Shown: in pieces, positions 48,824-58,412 of the stretch
Layout of the letters: the number at the start of each line of letters is the position of its first letter
Numbering within the stretch: the first letter of the stretch is position 1
From: Bacteroidota bacterium
GTDB lineage: Bacteria; Bacteroidota; Bacteroidia; UKL13-3
Length of the DNA stretch: 64,000 nucleotides
Assembly (NCBI GenBank): GCA_013298895.1
Contig: JAAFJM010000003.1
Location: forward strand, 62,001 to 126,000
Reading direction: 5' to 3'
Notes under the pieces: model-generated
Databases searched by the model: none
Seen by the model: only the letters and a program-made list of their open reading frames with translations
Told to the model about the DNA's origin: nothing
Position numbers and translations under genes: made by a program

Positions 48824-51643
48824 ATGCAAAAAAAAGATTCATTAGAATTTGAAATTTTACAGAATGTAACGTTTATTATCTGTGTCATGTCGGCATTAGC
48901 TAGTATAGCGAATATCATAGTAAAACTATATTCCACTGCCATTGTAACTACTGTTGCATCCTTATTTTATTTTATTATTTACCTTATCTTAAAGAAAAAG
49001 CCAGATATCAGAATAACCAATTTAAGTGTTGTTTTATCTTTTTTTGTTTATTGTATTTTTCTATGGTTTTACAATTCAGGTTCTCTTGGAGGTACTCCAT
49101 TGTTAATATTTGTACTTTACTTCATTTCATCCTTTATCATTCAAATAAAAAATCAAAATAAGTTTTTTGCACTTTCTGTTATTATCATTGTTGTTTTACA
49201 TATAATTGAATATCAGAGACCTGATTATATATTACAAACATACCCTGAAAGATTTGATAGGTATTTAGATATTACATTGGCTTGTATTTTAGCCATGATA
49301 ATGCTTAAAATTTTAGTTAATTATGTTAAGAAAAGTTATAATGAAGAAAGAAAGTTGGTTCAGTTAAAAAATGAAGAGCTTGAAAAAAGCAAACAAGATT
49401 TGATTGAAAGTAAGAACTTCTTTAATAAATTAGCTGAAAATTTACCAGGAGTTAGTTATCAATTTAAATTGTCAAAAAAAGGCGAAGTAATGTACACATA
49501 TATAAGTGGTGCCGTTAAAAGTATTTATGAGGTAACACCTGAACAAGTTTATGTTGATGGTTATATTTTATATAACATGATTAGTGAAGATACGATTAGC
49601 CAGTTTGACAGTGATTTAAAAGAATCTTTTAATAAAATTACATATTTCACTAACGAACACAAAATTACAACTCCAAGTGGTATTAAAAAGCACATACTAA
49701 TATTAGCAAAACCAGAAAAACAACCGGATGGTTCTGTAGTTTGGTACGGTTATAATAAAGATATTACAGATAGAAAATTAGAAGAAGAAAAATTATTAGC
49801 TAGTGAGGAAAAATTTAGGTTTATAAGCGAAAATACATCAGATGGAATTGTGGTTTTGGATAATAAATTAATTACTTATTTATCAAAATCATACATTAAA
49901 ATGTTTGGTTACTCAGAAGAGGAGTATTATAAACGTACCAAAGAAGAAATATTAAATTTGATTCATCCTGATGATAAACCTAATTTGCTTAAAACATTTG
50001 ATGATTCAGTATTTAAAAAGAAAGAAAACTTAGTATACGAATACCGCTATTTGCACAAAAACGGCAATTATGTTTGGAGAGAAGATACTTTTAGTTTTTT
50101 TTATGATGAGAATGGGAAAAAAATTAAAGAAATAATTGTAGCAAGAGATATAACCGAGCAAAAAAAGAATAGAATTGAGTTTGAGCAATTAAACAGTATG
50201 CTGGAGCAAACCAGTTTTTTAGCTAAAGTTGGAGGTTGGGAAGTAAATATGACAACCAAAGAAGTAATTTGGACAGATCTTATTTATGAAATGTATGAGC
50301 TTGATAAAAATGATTTTAAACCCAATATCTATTCTATTCTCCGCTATTTTAAAAAAGGCCCAAGTCGCATAAAAATAACTGAATTTTTTAATCAAGCTGT
50401 TACCGATGGTAAAGAGTATGATAAAGAATTAGAACTGATTACTGCTAAAGGAAATCATAAATGGGTTAGAGCAATTGGAAAATCTCTTTTTGAAAATGGT
50501 GAGTGTATTAAAGTATTTGGCACTTTACAAGACATAACAATTCAAAAAGAAAAAGATGAAAAAATAAAAGAATTGGCACTTGTAGCATCAAAAACTTCCG
50601 ATGCTGTTATTCTAACCGATTCAAATGCTAAAATACTTTGGGTAAATAGTGCATTTGAAAAAATGACTGAATATACTGTACAAGAAGTTATTGGCAAAGA
50701 GCAAAAAGATTTACTAGCTGGTCCTAAAACTGATTGGGATTCTGTTCATGAAATGATGGAAGCTACCAAAGTATTTGAAGCTACCAACGCAACACTTTTA
50801 AACTACACTAAAAGTGGCAAACCAATTTGGTTTGATATTTCTGTTACACCTGTATTTGATGAAAATGGTATTTGTACCAACTTTATTGATGTAAAAAAGG
50901 ATGTAACTGAACGAATGGAAAAACAAAAGCAGTTACAAGCACTTACCGATGTTACTGCAGACCAAAATAAACGACTCTTAAATTTTACATACATAGTTTC
51001 GCACAATATACGCTCACATTCCGCAAACTTGACAGGTTTGATAAATTTAATTGATAATACCAATAATGAGGAAGAAAAATTGGCTTTGTTTAAAATGCTG
51101 AAGACAAGTACTGAAAAATTAGAAGAAACAATTCAGAACTTAAATGAAATTATTTCCATCCAAAATAATTTAAATCAAGCTAAAGTAAAACTCAATTTGA
51201 AAAAAGAAATTGAAAGAACTTTCTTGGTGGTGCAAGATGTTATTTTAGAATCTCAGGTTACAATTGAAAATAATGTTTCTGATCTGATAGATTTGGAGGT
51301 AATTCCTGCTTATTTAGACAGTATATTATTAAACTTAGTTACCAATGCCATTAAATATCGTTCTCCACATAGACTTCCTGTTATTGAAATTTCAACTCAA
51401 ACGGACGGTGATTTTTTGGTACTTTTAGTAAAAGATAATGGTTTGGGTCTTGATTTAAAAAAATTTAAAGATAAGCTTTTTGGTATGTATAAAACATTTC
51501 ATAATAATCCAAACTCACGTGGTATTGGGTTGTTTATTACTAAAAATCAAATTGAAGCCATGAATGGTAAAATAGATGTGGAAAGTGAGGTAAATGTAGG
51601 CACCACTTTTAAAATTTACTTTCCTCAATTTACTAATATGTGA
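48824..51643 (+). CDS. Multi-PAS membrane sensor histidine kinase
   Basis: 939 residues. The first ~170 residues hold about six membrane helices, followed by a short coiled coil (EERKLVQLKNEELEKSKQDLIES). Four PAS/PAC units follow: about 200-318, 325-445, 455-575 and 580-700 (each closing with DIT/DVTE-type PAC ends such as NKDITDRKLEEEK and KKDVTERMEKQKQ). The phosphoacceptor is H727 in YIVSHNIRSHSANL, a Bacteroidota-type HisKA variant, and the ATPase domain has N, G1 and G2 boxes as LNLVTNAIKYRSP, VKDNGLGLDL and RGIGLFITKN. No receiver domain and no response regulator gene is adjacent, so the partner is elsewhere. Confidence 0.9.
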   Translation: MQKKDSLEFEILQNVTFIICVMSALASIANIIVKLYSTAIVTTVASLFYFIIYLILKKKPDIRITNLSVVLSFFVYCIFLWFYNSGSLGGTPLLIFVLYFISSFIIQIKNQNKFFALSVIIIVVLHIIEYQRPDYILQTYPERFDRYLDITLACILAMIMLKILVNYVKKSYNEERKLVQLKNEELEKSKQDLIESKNFFNKLAENLPGVSYQFKLSKKGEVMYTYISGAVKSIYEVTPEQVYVDGYILYNMISEDTISQFDSDLKESFNKITYFTNEHKITTPSGIKKHILILAKPEKQPDGSVVWYGYNKDITDRKLEEEKLLASEEKFRFISENTSDGIVVLDNKLITYLSKSYIKMFGYSEEEYYKRTKEEILNLIHPDDKPNLLKTFDDSVFKKKENLVYEYRYLHKNGNYVWREDTFSFFYDENGKKIKEIIVARDITEQKKNRIEFEQLNSMLEQTSFLAKVGGWEVNMTTKEVIWTDLIYEMYELDKNDFKPNIYSILRYFKKGPSRIKITEFFNQAVTDGKEYDKELELITAKGNHKWVRAIGKSLFENGECIKVFGTLQDITIQKEKDEKIKELALVASKTSDAVILTDSNAKILWVNSAFEKMTEYTVQEVIGKEQKDLLAGPKTDWDSVHEMMEATKVFEATNATLLNYTKSGKPIWFDISVTPVFDENGICTNFIDVKKDVTERMEKQKQLQALTDVTADQNKRLLNFTYIVSHNIRSHSANLTGLINLIDNTNNEEEKLALFKMLKTSTEKLEETIQNLNEIISIQNNLNQAKVKLNLKKEIERTFLVVQDVILESQVTIENNVSDLIDLEVIPAYLDSILLNLVTNAIKYRSPHRLPVIEISTQTDGDFLVLLVKDNGLGLDLKKFKDKLFGMYKTFHNNPNSRGIGLFITKNQIEAMNGKIDVESEVNVGTTFKIYFPQFTNM

Positions 51644-51843
51644 ACACAATTGTAAATTGCCTAAAATTTATATTTTAAAATGTTATTCTAAAAAAAACTA
51701 TTTTAATTTTTTATTATTTTTATTAATTTATTTGGTTGTTTTGATTGATTCTGTGAACCCTATTCGTTCCAATTCAGTTGGTAATGAAATAAATTTAGGC
51801 TAAATTTATATGTTTTTGTTTCAAAATCTTGCAAAAAGTTTGT

Positions 51844-51851
51844 TAGGTTTG
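51844..51851 (+). promoter_or_regulatory. -7 box for the lipoprotein/TPR pair
   Basis: TAGGTTTG, a full TAnnTTTG match, ends 21 nt before the ATG at 51873 and lies after an in-frame ATG at 51810, which argues against the longer start. Confidence 0.5.
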
Positions 51852-51872
51852 TTACAAAATCCCAATTATTTC

Positions 51873-52904
51873 ATGAAACTCCATTTCCAATCAAAATTAC
51901 TGTTTGTAATTATTATTTTAGGGCTAATTATTGCCTGTAATTTAGATAAAAACAAAGCGCCTATATCGAATGGCGTGTATTGGTGGAATGGAGATATGAC
52001 TCGTTATAACAGTAATTTCGAATCGTTTTTACCTTGGCTTAAAACCAATCAGGTTTCTAAAATATATTTTAAACAATACGATATAGATTGGAACAATGCA
52101 CAAGGAATATTCCCTATAAATGGCGTGAACGAAGCACCTAATGATGTTGCAATTAGGTTGTACCATCAATTTATTCCATGCATTTTTATTACCAATACAG
52201 TTTTTGAAAATGCCAACGAAGCTGAACTCAAAGAACTTTCAGAACGTTTGGCTGCTAAAATTGACACTTCGTTTTTGGAATATCAAATTGATTGTGATTG
52301 GTCGGCTGGTACTAAAGATAAATACTTTTTGTTTTTGTACATGTTAAAACAAAAACTACCTAAACATATTCAATCGGTTACCATCCGACTTTATCAATAT
52401 AAATATCCTGATAAAACTGGGGTTCCTCCAGCCGACAGAGGCGCTTTGATGTTGTATAATTTTAATTCACCCAAGAATTATAGTGAGCAAAATTCCATTT
52501 TTGACAAAGAAGAAGCTTTAAAATATGTAAACACTGAAAAGTATAAACTTCCACTCGACTTTATTCTCCCCTCGTTCTCGTGGAGCGTTATTTATGCCAA
52601 TAAAGTTTTTGTTGGTTTGCTTCGTAATTTTGATGCTACAAGTGCTTTAACTTTTTGCAATCAAAAAAGTAAAAACATTTATGAAAGTAAATTAGATACA
52701 GTAATAGAAGACTTTTACATTAGAAAAGGAAATGAAATAAAAGTAGAAGATATGGATGAAAAATCAATACAAGAAGCCAATGATTTAATACAAAAATATA
52801 AAAACACAGACCAATATACTGTATCCATTTTTAGTTTGTCAGAAAAAACAAAATCAATCGTTCATCATGAAGTTGCAAAAAGTATTTATCGCATTACTGA
52901 GTAG
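51873..52904 (+). CDS. Lipoprotein, possible TIM-barrel fold, unknown function
   Basis: 343 residues from the ATG at 51873; lipobox LIIAC (C22). The mature sequence begins NGVYWWNGDMTRYNSNFESFLPWLKTNQVSKIYFKQYDIDW, then EYQIDCDWSAGTKDKYFLFLYMLKQKLP and VTIRLYQYKYPDKTGVPPADRGALMLYNF, an alternation of strands and helices with acidic ends that resembles glycoside-hydrolase-like or DUF3142-like TIM barrels. No family assignment is certain. Its last 38 bp overlap the next gene, so they are translated together and probably work as a pair at the envelope. Confidence 0.7.
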   Translation: MKLHFQSKLLFVIIILGLIIACNLDKNKAPISNGVYWWNGDMTRYNSNFESFLPWLKTNQVSKIYFKQYDIDWNNAQGIFPINGVNEAPNDVAIRLYHQFIPCIFITNTVFENANEAELKELSERLAAKIDTSFLEYQIDCDWSAGTKDKYFLFLYMLKQKLPKHIQSVTIRLYQYKYPDKTGVPPADRGALMLYNFNSPKNYSEQNSIFDKEEALKYVNTEKYKLPLDFILPSFSWSVIYANKVFVGLLRNFDATSALTFCNQKSKNIYESKLDTVIEDFYIRKGNEIKVEDMDEKSIQEANDLIQKYKNTDQYTVSIFSLSEKTKSIVHHEVAKSIYRITE

Positions 52905-55209
52905 TTTTTTTGTGGTTTTTCCAATAAAAACTGCTTTCAATTGCATTGATTTTGCTGATGTAAATAGCATTCGTGTGAGTCATTTTTTTAGCGATATTTT
53001 ACCATTTAACGAACTCATTAATTTTCATTACGACCTTGAACACTACACTTACAGCACTGATAACGAAAACATTGTTTTGTCGGAAGCGGATGAATTGAAT
53101 GTGCAAGAATGGAAGCAAAAACTGAACGATAAAAATATTACTGATAAGGATGTGATTAGTTTTTTGTATGAATTAAAGCCCGAAAATTATTGGAAAAACA
53201 AAGCCGCTTGGGATTTAAATAATCGTTTTTTACACACAGCCAAAACCAAATTTCCGGAAGCATTTAATTATTTACAATTACTCAAAGATGTAAATTTTGA
53301 TATTGGTGAAAGAAATTTGTTTAACAACTGGAATTACAATGAGGCCATTACTTATAAAGATCAGCATTTAAAGGAAAAATTAGAAGAATTATACCATAAA
53401 ACTGCTGATTCATTCTTAAAAAGAAGGTATGCTTATAAACTTATTTCGTTACAATATTATGAGTTATGGAAAGTTGAAAAGGACTCTTTAAAAACCAACA
53501 CTAAAAACAAATTAATTCAACTTTTTGAAAACGAATTTGAAAAAGGAAATAAAGATTGGATGTATTATTCGGCTAAACATTATTATGCATTACTGCAAAG
53601 TGAAGATGAGATGTTGGAAGTATATATAAATGCTAAAGACAAAAGGGCAAGAATGGCTGATTTATTGCCTAAAACCTATTTACAAACTAAGTTTAAGCAA
53701 AGTTATTATCCTATTGAAAAAGCTACTTGTTTAGCGCTTCAAATGTTCAGAAATCCTGGTCCTTGTTTAAACGAAATAAAAACAATTTATAACCTTCAAC
53801 CCACCAACAGAGATTTTAAATTTTTAGTTACACGTGAGGTAAATAAATTAGAAAATTGGCTATGGAGTAAACAAATTAGTGGAATGAACTTTAATGATGA
53901 ATTTTGGTATGGTGAAAATGAAAAACACTTTGTGGTGAATTACAAAAATGACTTAGCTTATGCAGGAAAAGTAAATCAGTTTTTAAAACAAGTTTACCAT
54001 CAAAAAACTACCAGTAATGATGATAAATTATTTTTATCGGTTGCCATTTCTTATATCGATATTTTGCGAGGAAGTTTTTCCTCTGCCAACAGTTATTTAA
54101 AAGATTTGAGCACCTACAAAGACAATAAATATGCACTGCAAGCAAAGGTTATTTTGTTTTTATTAGATTTACATACCAAAGAAATTGATAAAAATTTTGA
54201 ACCCAATTTATTGAATTTATTAGCTGAAATTAAGCACAATAATAAATTAGATGCTGCACAATATTATGTGCAACAATTAACTAGAACGGTTGCTGAATTT
54301 TTGAAAACAAAACCAGCCTATCGTGCCAAAGGATTTTTATTAAATACGCAAAATGATTTAATCAGGTCGAAGGAATATTACTATTTATCTGAAATGTATA
54401 ATGAAGCCAGTGTGAATGATATTGATGAAATATTGGCCATTATTCGCAAACAAAATAAAACTAATTTTGAAACCATGATTACACAAGGTGTTTATTATAA
54501 ACACTTTAATGATACAGAAGATAGAATTTTAATTGATACACTCAGATTAATTGACTACAAAGGATTGAAACTGATGAGGCAAAATAAACTTTCAGAAGCT
54601 TATCAAGTTTATGCCAGCTTAAGCGATAGCATTTTAAATACTGAACCTTTTAGTTATGTAAGAGATGATGTGTTTATGTTTAGGTACCAACATGCTGATG
54701 AATTTATTTATAATAAAAAAACTTTTTTAGCGCAATTGATAAAATACAAACAACAATTACTTAGAGAACCCAATAATGCTTTGGTTAATTTTTATGTTGG
54801 CAATGCTTACATGAATATGACCTTGCATGGAAATGCTTGGCCCATGATGAGTAATTATATTTCGAGTAGTGTAGAAAATAAAGAATATGCCAAATTAATT
54901 AACCATCATTATGTTTATGGCGATTGGGCCTTACCTTTTTACAAAAAAGCGTTGCAATATGCAAAAGAAGAAAAGCTAAAAGTTTTGATTCAAATAAACA
55001 TAGCTTTTATAAAAAATATTGATAAAGATCCATCGTTTGATGAAGAGTTAGGTACTTTAAAATCGTTGTGTAACAACACCAAAGAATTTGATAATTTACT
55101 ATTGGTTTATACCAATTGCGATATGTATTACGACTACACCAATAACTTTGTTAGAAAAGGAAATAGAATTGCCAAGCAAAGCTATTGGAATAGAAATTAT
55201 TACTATTAA
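52867..55209 (+). CDS. Large exported helical-repeat (TPR-like) protein, unknown function
   Basis: 780 residues. Signal peptide (MKLQKVFIALLSSFFVVFPIKTAFNC), then almost entirely helical, aromatic-rich sequence with TPR-like spacing (for example NALVNFYVGNAYMNMTLHG, YALQAKVILFLLDLHTKEID). No catalytic motif is visible, and the C-terminus (YWNRNYYY) carries no T9SS sorting signal. It overlaps the lipoprotein gene by 38 bp in another frame. Such repeats often hold partner proteins; here the partner is probably the lipoprotein. Confidence 0.72.
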   Translation: MKLQKVFIALLSSFFVVFPIKTAFNCIDFADVNSIRVSHFFSDILPFNELINFHYDLEHYTYSTDNENIVLSEADELNVQEWKQKLNDKNITDKDVISFLYELKPENYWKNKAAWDLNNRFLHTAKTKFPEAFNYLQLLKDVNFDIGERNLFNNWNYNEAITYKDQHLKEKLEELYHKTADSFLKRRYAYKLISLQYYELWKVEKDSLKTNTKNKLIQLFENEFEKGNKDWMYYSAKHYYALLQSEDEMLEVYINAKDKRARMADLLPKTYLQTKFKQSYYPIEKATCLALQMFRNPGPCLNEIKTIYNLQPTNRDFKFLVTREVNKLENWLWSKQISGMNFNDEFWYGENEKHFVVNYKNDLAYAGKVNQFLKQVYHQKTTSNDDKLFLSVAISYIDILRGSFSSANSYLKDLSTYKDNKYALQAKVILFLLDLHTKEIDKNFEPNLLNLLAEIKHNNKLDAAQYYVQQLTRTVAEFLKTKPAYRAKGFLLNTQNDLIRSKEYYYLSEMYNEASVNDIDEILAIIRKQNKTNFETMITQGVYYKHFNDTEDRILIDTLRLIDYKGLKLMRQNKLSEAYQVYASLSDSILNTEPFSYVRDDVFMFRYQHADEFIYNKKTFLAQLIKYKQQLLREPNNALVNFYVGNAYMNMTLHGNAWPMMSNYISSSVENKEYAKLINHHYVYGDWALPFYKKALQYAKEEKLKVLIQINIAFIKNIDKDPSFDEELGTLKSLCNNTKEFDNLLLVYTNCDMYYDYTNNFVRKGNRIAKQSYWNRNYYY

Positions 55210-55300
55210 TTTTTCGTTTTAATAAAAATCAGGCATGATTGGTCTTTGTTATTAATAAAACCAATTCCAATAAAAGCGAATTAAAATTTTTCCACCAATT

Positions 55301-55323
55301 GATTTGGATTGCAAATCCAAATC
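55301..55323. repeat. REP-like palindrome GATTTGGATT-GCA-AATCCAAATC
   Basis: Ten-base arms, exact reverse complements around GCA, followed by AGCGG. From memory, similar text (ATTTGCAATCCAAATCAGCGG) recurs in Bacteroidota intergenic DNA. It sits in the 255-bp gap between converging genes and generates a false 66-residue frame on the minus strand. Confidence 0.7.
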
Positions 55324-55402
55324 AGCGGAAAAAAGAAGATGCCTTCTGCATGATGAATTTTGGTATTTAAAAATATAAGTACTAGCCCAAACTTTTCCCC
55401 TA

Positions 55403-55436
55403 TAAAAAAACCTCCAAGCTTTTAAACTTGGAGGTT
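55403..55436 (-). terminator. Terminator after gyrA
   Basis: AACCTCCAAG (55409-55418) pairs with CTTGGAGGTT (55427-55436); on the minus strand it is followed by seven T. Confidence 0.88.
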
Positions 55437-55464
55437 GTTTTTTTATTGCCAAAGGCTAATTTAG

Positions 55465-58149
55465 TTACTCTACCGGAGGAACATCATCACCTAAATCTTC
55501 TTCCTCTTTGGCCAATTCATCTTCTTCTTTCTCTAATTGATCATCTGAAGATATTGGATTGATCACTGCATCATCCATGGCTCTGTCAATAATAGTATTC
55601 AATAACTCTGAACCTTCGCTTGGTGGAATAACAGCTATAGGATTTCCGTTTTCATCTAACTCTACAGTTACAATCGGATTTCCATTTTCATCTAATTCCT
55701 CTTCATCACCAGGTATATAATTAATTTTAGCCACCGATGCTATTTCATCTTTATCTCCGATGTTAATTAAGCGTACACCTTGCGTTACACGTCCTAATAC
55801 ACGTAAATCTTTCATGCTTAAACGTATAGTAATACCGCTTTTGTTAATAATCATAACATCCATGGTATCATCTACATCTTTAATAGCAACCAATTTACCT
55901 GTTTTATCGGTAACATTCATAGCCATTACACCTTTTCCACCACGATTAGTAATACGGTAATCTTCTACTTCGCTGCGTTTACCCATTCCATTTTCAGAAA
56001 CAACCAATACATTAGTTACTTTAGGATCTTCAATAGAAACCATTCCAATTACTTCATCGCCATCAGCTAAACGAATAGCTCTTACTCCAGTAGCACTTCT
56101 TCCCATTGGGCGAACTGTACTTTCATTGAAACGAATGGCTTTTCCTTCTCTACTCGCAATAATAATTTCGCAAGTACCGTTGGTTAATCTGGCTTCTACT
56201 AAATGATCGCCTTCGCGCACATTCATTGAGTTGATACCATTTGCCCTTGGGCGACTATAAGCCTCTAAAGTAGTTTTCTTAATAGTACCTTGTTGAGTAA
56301 CCATAATTACATTCATTTGATTGATGTAATCAGGGTCGCTTAAGCTCTTCACATTTAAGAATGCTTTTACTTTATCGTCAACCGGAATATTAATTAAATT
56401 TTGAATAGCACGTCCTTTGGTAGCTTTTTCGCCTTCTGGAATTTCGTAAACACGTAACCAGAAACAACGACCTTGCTCAGTAAATAACAATAAATAATTG
56501 TGGTTAGTAGCCATAAATATGTGCTCCACAAAATCTTCTTGTCGTTTGGCTACTCCCCTACTTCCACGTCCACCGCGGGCTTGGGTGCGGTATTCACTTA
56601 ACGAAGTACGTTTAACATAACCCAAATGCGAAATAGTAATTACCACTTCTTCATCAGGAATTAAATCTTCCATACTCATTTCATTACCCACCATTTCAAT
56701 TACACTACGTCTGTCATCGCCATATTTATCGCGCATTTCAGCTAGTTCATCTTTTATAATTTGGTAACGTAAAGTTTCGTTATTCAAAATTTCGTTTAAA
56801 TGAGCAATGGTTTTCATCAACTCATCATACTCAGCTTTTATTTTATCGCGTTCAAGTCCTGTTAAACGTTGCAAACGCATATCTAAAATAGCTTTTGCTT
56901 GAATTTCAGAAAGCTTAAAAGTTTCAATTAAACCATTTTTAGCTTCTTCAGGAGTTTGAGAATCACGAATTAACTTTATAACTTGGTCTAAATGATCTAA
57001 AGCAATTAATAAACCTTCTAAAATATGTGCACGTTTTTCGGCTTCAGCTAATTCGTATTGTGTTCTACGAACAACCACATCGTGTCTGTGTGCCACAAAA
57101 TGCTCAATTAAACCTTTTAGGTTTAACATTTCAGGGCGACCTTTTACCAAACAAACATTGTTTACACTGAACGAAGTTTGTAATTGAGTAAATTTAAATA
57201 ATTTATTTAAAACTACATTTGGAACTGCATCACGTTTTAAATCGTAAACAATGCGCATTCCATCTCTATCACTCTCATCGCGCACATCGCTAATGCCTTC
57301 AATTACCTTTTCGTTAACTAAATCAGCTGTTTGTTTAATTAAAGTTGATTTATTTACTTGATAAGGAATTTCGTTAACTACTATTTGGTCTTTACCTGTT
57401 TTGCTGGTTTCAAAAACCGCTTTAGCACGCATTACAATTCTACCACGGCCAGTTTCAAAAGCATCTTTAACACCTTCGTAACCGTAAATAATACCACCTG
57501 TAGGAAAATCTGGTGCTTTAATAAATTTCATTAATTCAGGAATGGTAATTTCCCTGTTATCAATATAGGCTATAATTCCGTTTATTGCTTCAGTTAAATT
57601 ATGAGGAGCCATATTAGTGGCCATACCTACTGCAATTCCTGATGCACCATTTACCAACAAATGAGGAATTTTAGCTGGCAATACTGTTGGTTCTTGCAAA
57701 CTATCATCAAAGTTTGGACGGAAATCAACGGTATCTTTTTCAATATCATTTAAAAGCTCTTCAGCTATTTTCTTTAAACGTGCTTCAGTATAACGCATTG
57801 CAGCAGGTGGATCACCATCTACAGAGCCAAAGTTACCTTGACCATCCACTAAAGTGTAACGCATGCTCCAGTCTTGTGCCATACGCACCATGGTATCGTA
57901 AACCGATGAATCACCATGTGGATGGTACTTACCTAAAACCTCACCCACAATACGCGCTGATTTTTTATGCGGACGATTAGAGGCTAAACCTAAATCAGTC
58001 ATTCCGTACAAAACCCTGCGGTGTACTGGTTTTAATCCATCGCGCACATCAGGTAATGCGCGACTAACAATAACCGACATCGAATAATCGATGTAAGCGG
58101 TTTTCATTTCATCTTCAATGTTAATGGGTATAATTCTGTCTTCTGCCAT
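55465..58149 (-). CDS. gyrA: DNA gyrase subunit A
   Basis: 894 residues. Cuts and rejoins DNA with GyrB to add negative supercoils. The quinolone-resistance region reads [15 protein letters not shown] with S81 and D85 (E. coli S83, D87), the wild-type sensitive residues; Y120 in AAMRYTEA is the catalytic tyrosine. The GyrA box appears as QARGGRG, and six beta-pinwheel blades follow. The acidic C-terminal tail contains a short duplication (ELDENGNPI twice). Monocistronic, with a strong terminator. Confidence 0.96.
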   Translation of the reverse strand: MAEDRIIPINIEDEMKTAYIDYSMSVIVSRALPDVRDGLKPVHRRVLYGMTDLGLASNRPHKKSARIVGEVLGKYHPHGDSSVYDTMVRMAQDWSMRYTLVDGQGNFGSVDGDPPAAMRYTEARLKKIAEELLNDIEKDTVDFRPNFDDSLQEPTVLPAKIPHLLVNGASGIAVGMATNMAPHNLTEAINGIIAYIDNREITIPELMKFIKAPDFPTGGIIYGYEGVKDAFETGRGRIVMRAKAVFETSKTGKDQIVVNEIPYQVNKSTLIKQTADLVNEKVIEGISDVRDESDRDGMRIVYDLKRDAVPNVVLNKLFKFTQLQTSFSVNNVCLVKGRPEMLNLKGLIEHFVAHRHDVVVRRTQYELAEAEKRAHILEGLLIALDHLDQVIKLIRDSQTPEEAKNGLIETFKLSEIQAKAILDMRLQRLTGLERDKIKAEYDELMKTIAHLNEILNNETLRYQIIKDELAEMRDKYGDDRRSVIEMVGNEMSMEDLIPDEEVVITISHLGYVKRTSLSEYRTQARGGRGSRGVAKRQEDFVEHIFMATNHNYLLLFTEQGRCFWLRVYEIPEGEKATKGRAIQNLINIPVDDKVKAFLNVKSLSDPDYINQMNVIMVTQQGTIKKTTLEAYSRPRANGINSMNVREGDHLVEARLTNGTCEIIIASREGKAIRFNESTVRPMGRSATGVRAIRLADGDEVIGMVSIEDPKVTNVLVVSENGMGKRSEVEDYRITNRGGKGVMAMNVTDKTGKLVAIKDVDDTMDVMIINKSGITIRLSMKDLRVLGRVTQGVRLINIGDKDEIASVAKINYIPGDEEELDENGNPIVTVELDENGNPIAVIPPSEGSELLNTIIDRAMDDAVINPISSDDQLEKEEDELAKEEEDLGDDVPPVE

Positions 58150-58228
58150 TTTATATTGTTTAAAACTACCTGTTTTATAATTATTTAATAATAAATGTTA
58201 TTTAATAATTACAAAAACCGATAACATT

Positions 58229-58236
58229 CAAATATA
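58229..58236 (-). promoter_or_regulatory. -7 box for gyrA
   Basis: TATATTTG on the minus strand, a full TAnnTTTG match, 79 nt before the ATG at 58149. The leader between them contains the direct repeat TTATTTAATAAT twice. Confidence 0.5.
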
Positions 58237-58309
58237 TGCTATTTTAGATTGTTTACAGCTATAAAATACCCACAATTTTTAGATAAAATGTGGATTGTTT
58301 TAACTCATC

Positions 58310-58348
58310 AAAAAAGCCCCTTAAAACATCAGTTTTAAAGGGCTTTTT
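58310..58348 (-). terminator. Terminator after the M16 peptidase gene
   Basis: AAAAAAGCCC and TTAAAAC pair with GTTTTAA and GGGCTTTTT across a 4-nt loop with one mismatch; the minus-strand 3' side ends in T. It lies about 65 bp past the stop codon, beyond a tract of AATCTCTAAATC-like words. Confidence 0.8.
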
Positions 58349-58412
58349 AAAATTTAGAAATCAGGAAATCAATCAATCTCCAAATCTCTAAATCAATAAA
58401 TTAAAAAATTAA

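Noticed and set aside
55252-55452. 66-residue frame on the minus strand between the TPR-like gene and gyrA
   Set aside because: It runs through a terminator and a REP-like palindrome and has no recognisable protein features.
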